From: an uncultured Ruminococcus sp. | GTDB taxonomy: Bacteria; Bacillota; Clostridia; Oscillospirales; CAG-272 | DNA length: 7,485 nucleotides | Assembly (NCBI GenBank): GCA_902783755.1 | Contig: CACZSC010000102.1 | Span: 1-7,485, forward strand | Direction: 5' to 3' | Shown here: in pieces, positions 7,465 through 7,485 of the stretch | How positions within the stretch are numbered: the first letter of the stretch is position 1 | Layout of the letters: every line of letters begins with the position of its first letter | Notes under the pieces: generated by a model | Seen by the model: only the letters and a program-made list of their open reading frames with translations | The model's database searches: none | What the model was told of the DNA's origin: nothing | Program-made: the position numbers and the translations under genes

Positions 7465-7473
7465 ATTATATCA
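7465..7473 (-). promoter_or_regulatory. Extended -10 promoter element ahead of pyrC
   Basis: On the minus strand this reads TGATATAAT, a perfect match to the sigma-70/SigA extended -10 (TGnTATAAT), in a locally AT-rich stretch. A -35 at the standard 17-base spacing would lie just beyond the right edge (about 7488-7493), so it cannot be seen. The predicted start is A7458, after a 6-base discriminator (TTGGCG). The resulting leader is 33 bases and carries only the pyrC ribosome site. Whether this is the main operon promoter or an internal one depends on unseen upstream genes. Confidence 0.6.
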
Positions 7474-7485
7474 TTGACGCCACGC

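Noticed and set aside
1..7485. CRISPR arrays, tRNA/rRNA genes, insertion sequences and intrinsic terminators
   Set aside because: None seen: there are no repeat-spacer arrays, no transposase frames and no GC stem followed by a T-run in the short gaps; the window is continuous housekeeping coding sequence.

Overview
The window is almost entirely one de novo pyrimidine (UMP) biosynthesis operon, read on the minus strand from right to left: pyrC (dihydroorotase), carB (carbamoyl-phosphate synthase large subunit), pyrK and pyrD (the two subunits of NAD-dependent class 1B dihydroorotate dehydrogenase), pyrF (OMP decarboxylase) and pyrE (orotate phosphoribosyltransferase, running off the left edge). 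The longest gap between genes is 21 bases, and three junctions have stop and start codons overlapping or a Shine-Dalgarno built into the preceding gene. Only positions 7426-7485 at the right edge are non-coding or of uncertain status.

Gene order, strong AGGAGG-type ribosome sites, GTG and TTG starts, a class I dihydroorotase and the PyrK/PyrD pair all point to a Firmicute, most likely a Clostridia-type anaerobe with roughly balanced base composition. The order matches the Bacillus subtilis pyr operon (pyrB-pyrC-carA-carB-pyrK-pyrD-pyrF-pyrE) except that carA is missing between pyrC and carB. No pyrB, carA, pyrR or pyrimidine transporter lies in the window; they may be just upstream or elsewhere.

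Together the genes make carbamoyl phosphate (CarB, needing a CarA partner for glutamine), close carbamoyl aspartate to dihydroorotate (PyrC), oxidise it to orotate with NAD+ (PyrD/PyrK), add ribose phosphate (PyrE) and decarboxylate to UMP (PyrF). Only the aspartate transcarbamoylase step (PyrB) has no gene here.

Three non-coding signals stand out. (1) In front of pyrC there is a perfect extended -10 element. The predicted transcript would begin AAUUUG, the same initial sequence as the UTP-sensitive reiterative-transcription start of Escherichia coli pyrBI, and its 33-base leader is too short for a PyrR attenuator. (2) The pyrD Shine-Dalgarno can pair with a CCUCCU segment inside the end of pyrK, which suggests translational coupling of two subunits made in equal amounts. 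(3) A perfect 22-bp palindrome lies inside pyrC. All enzymes look intact; the novelty, if any, is in regulation and in the missing carA.
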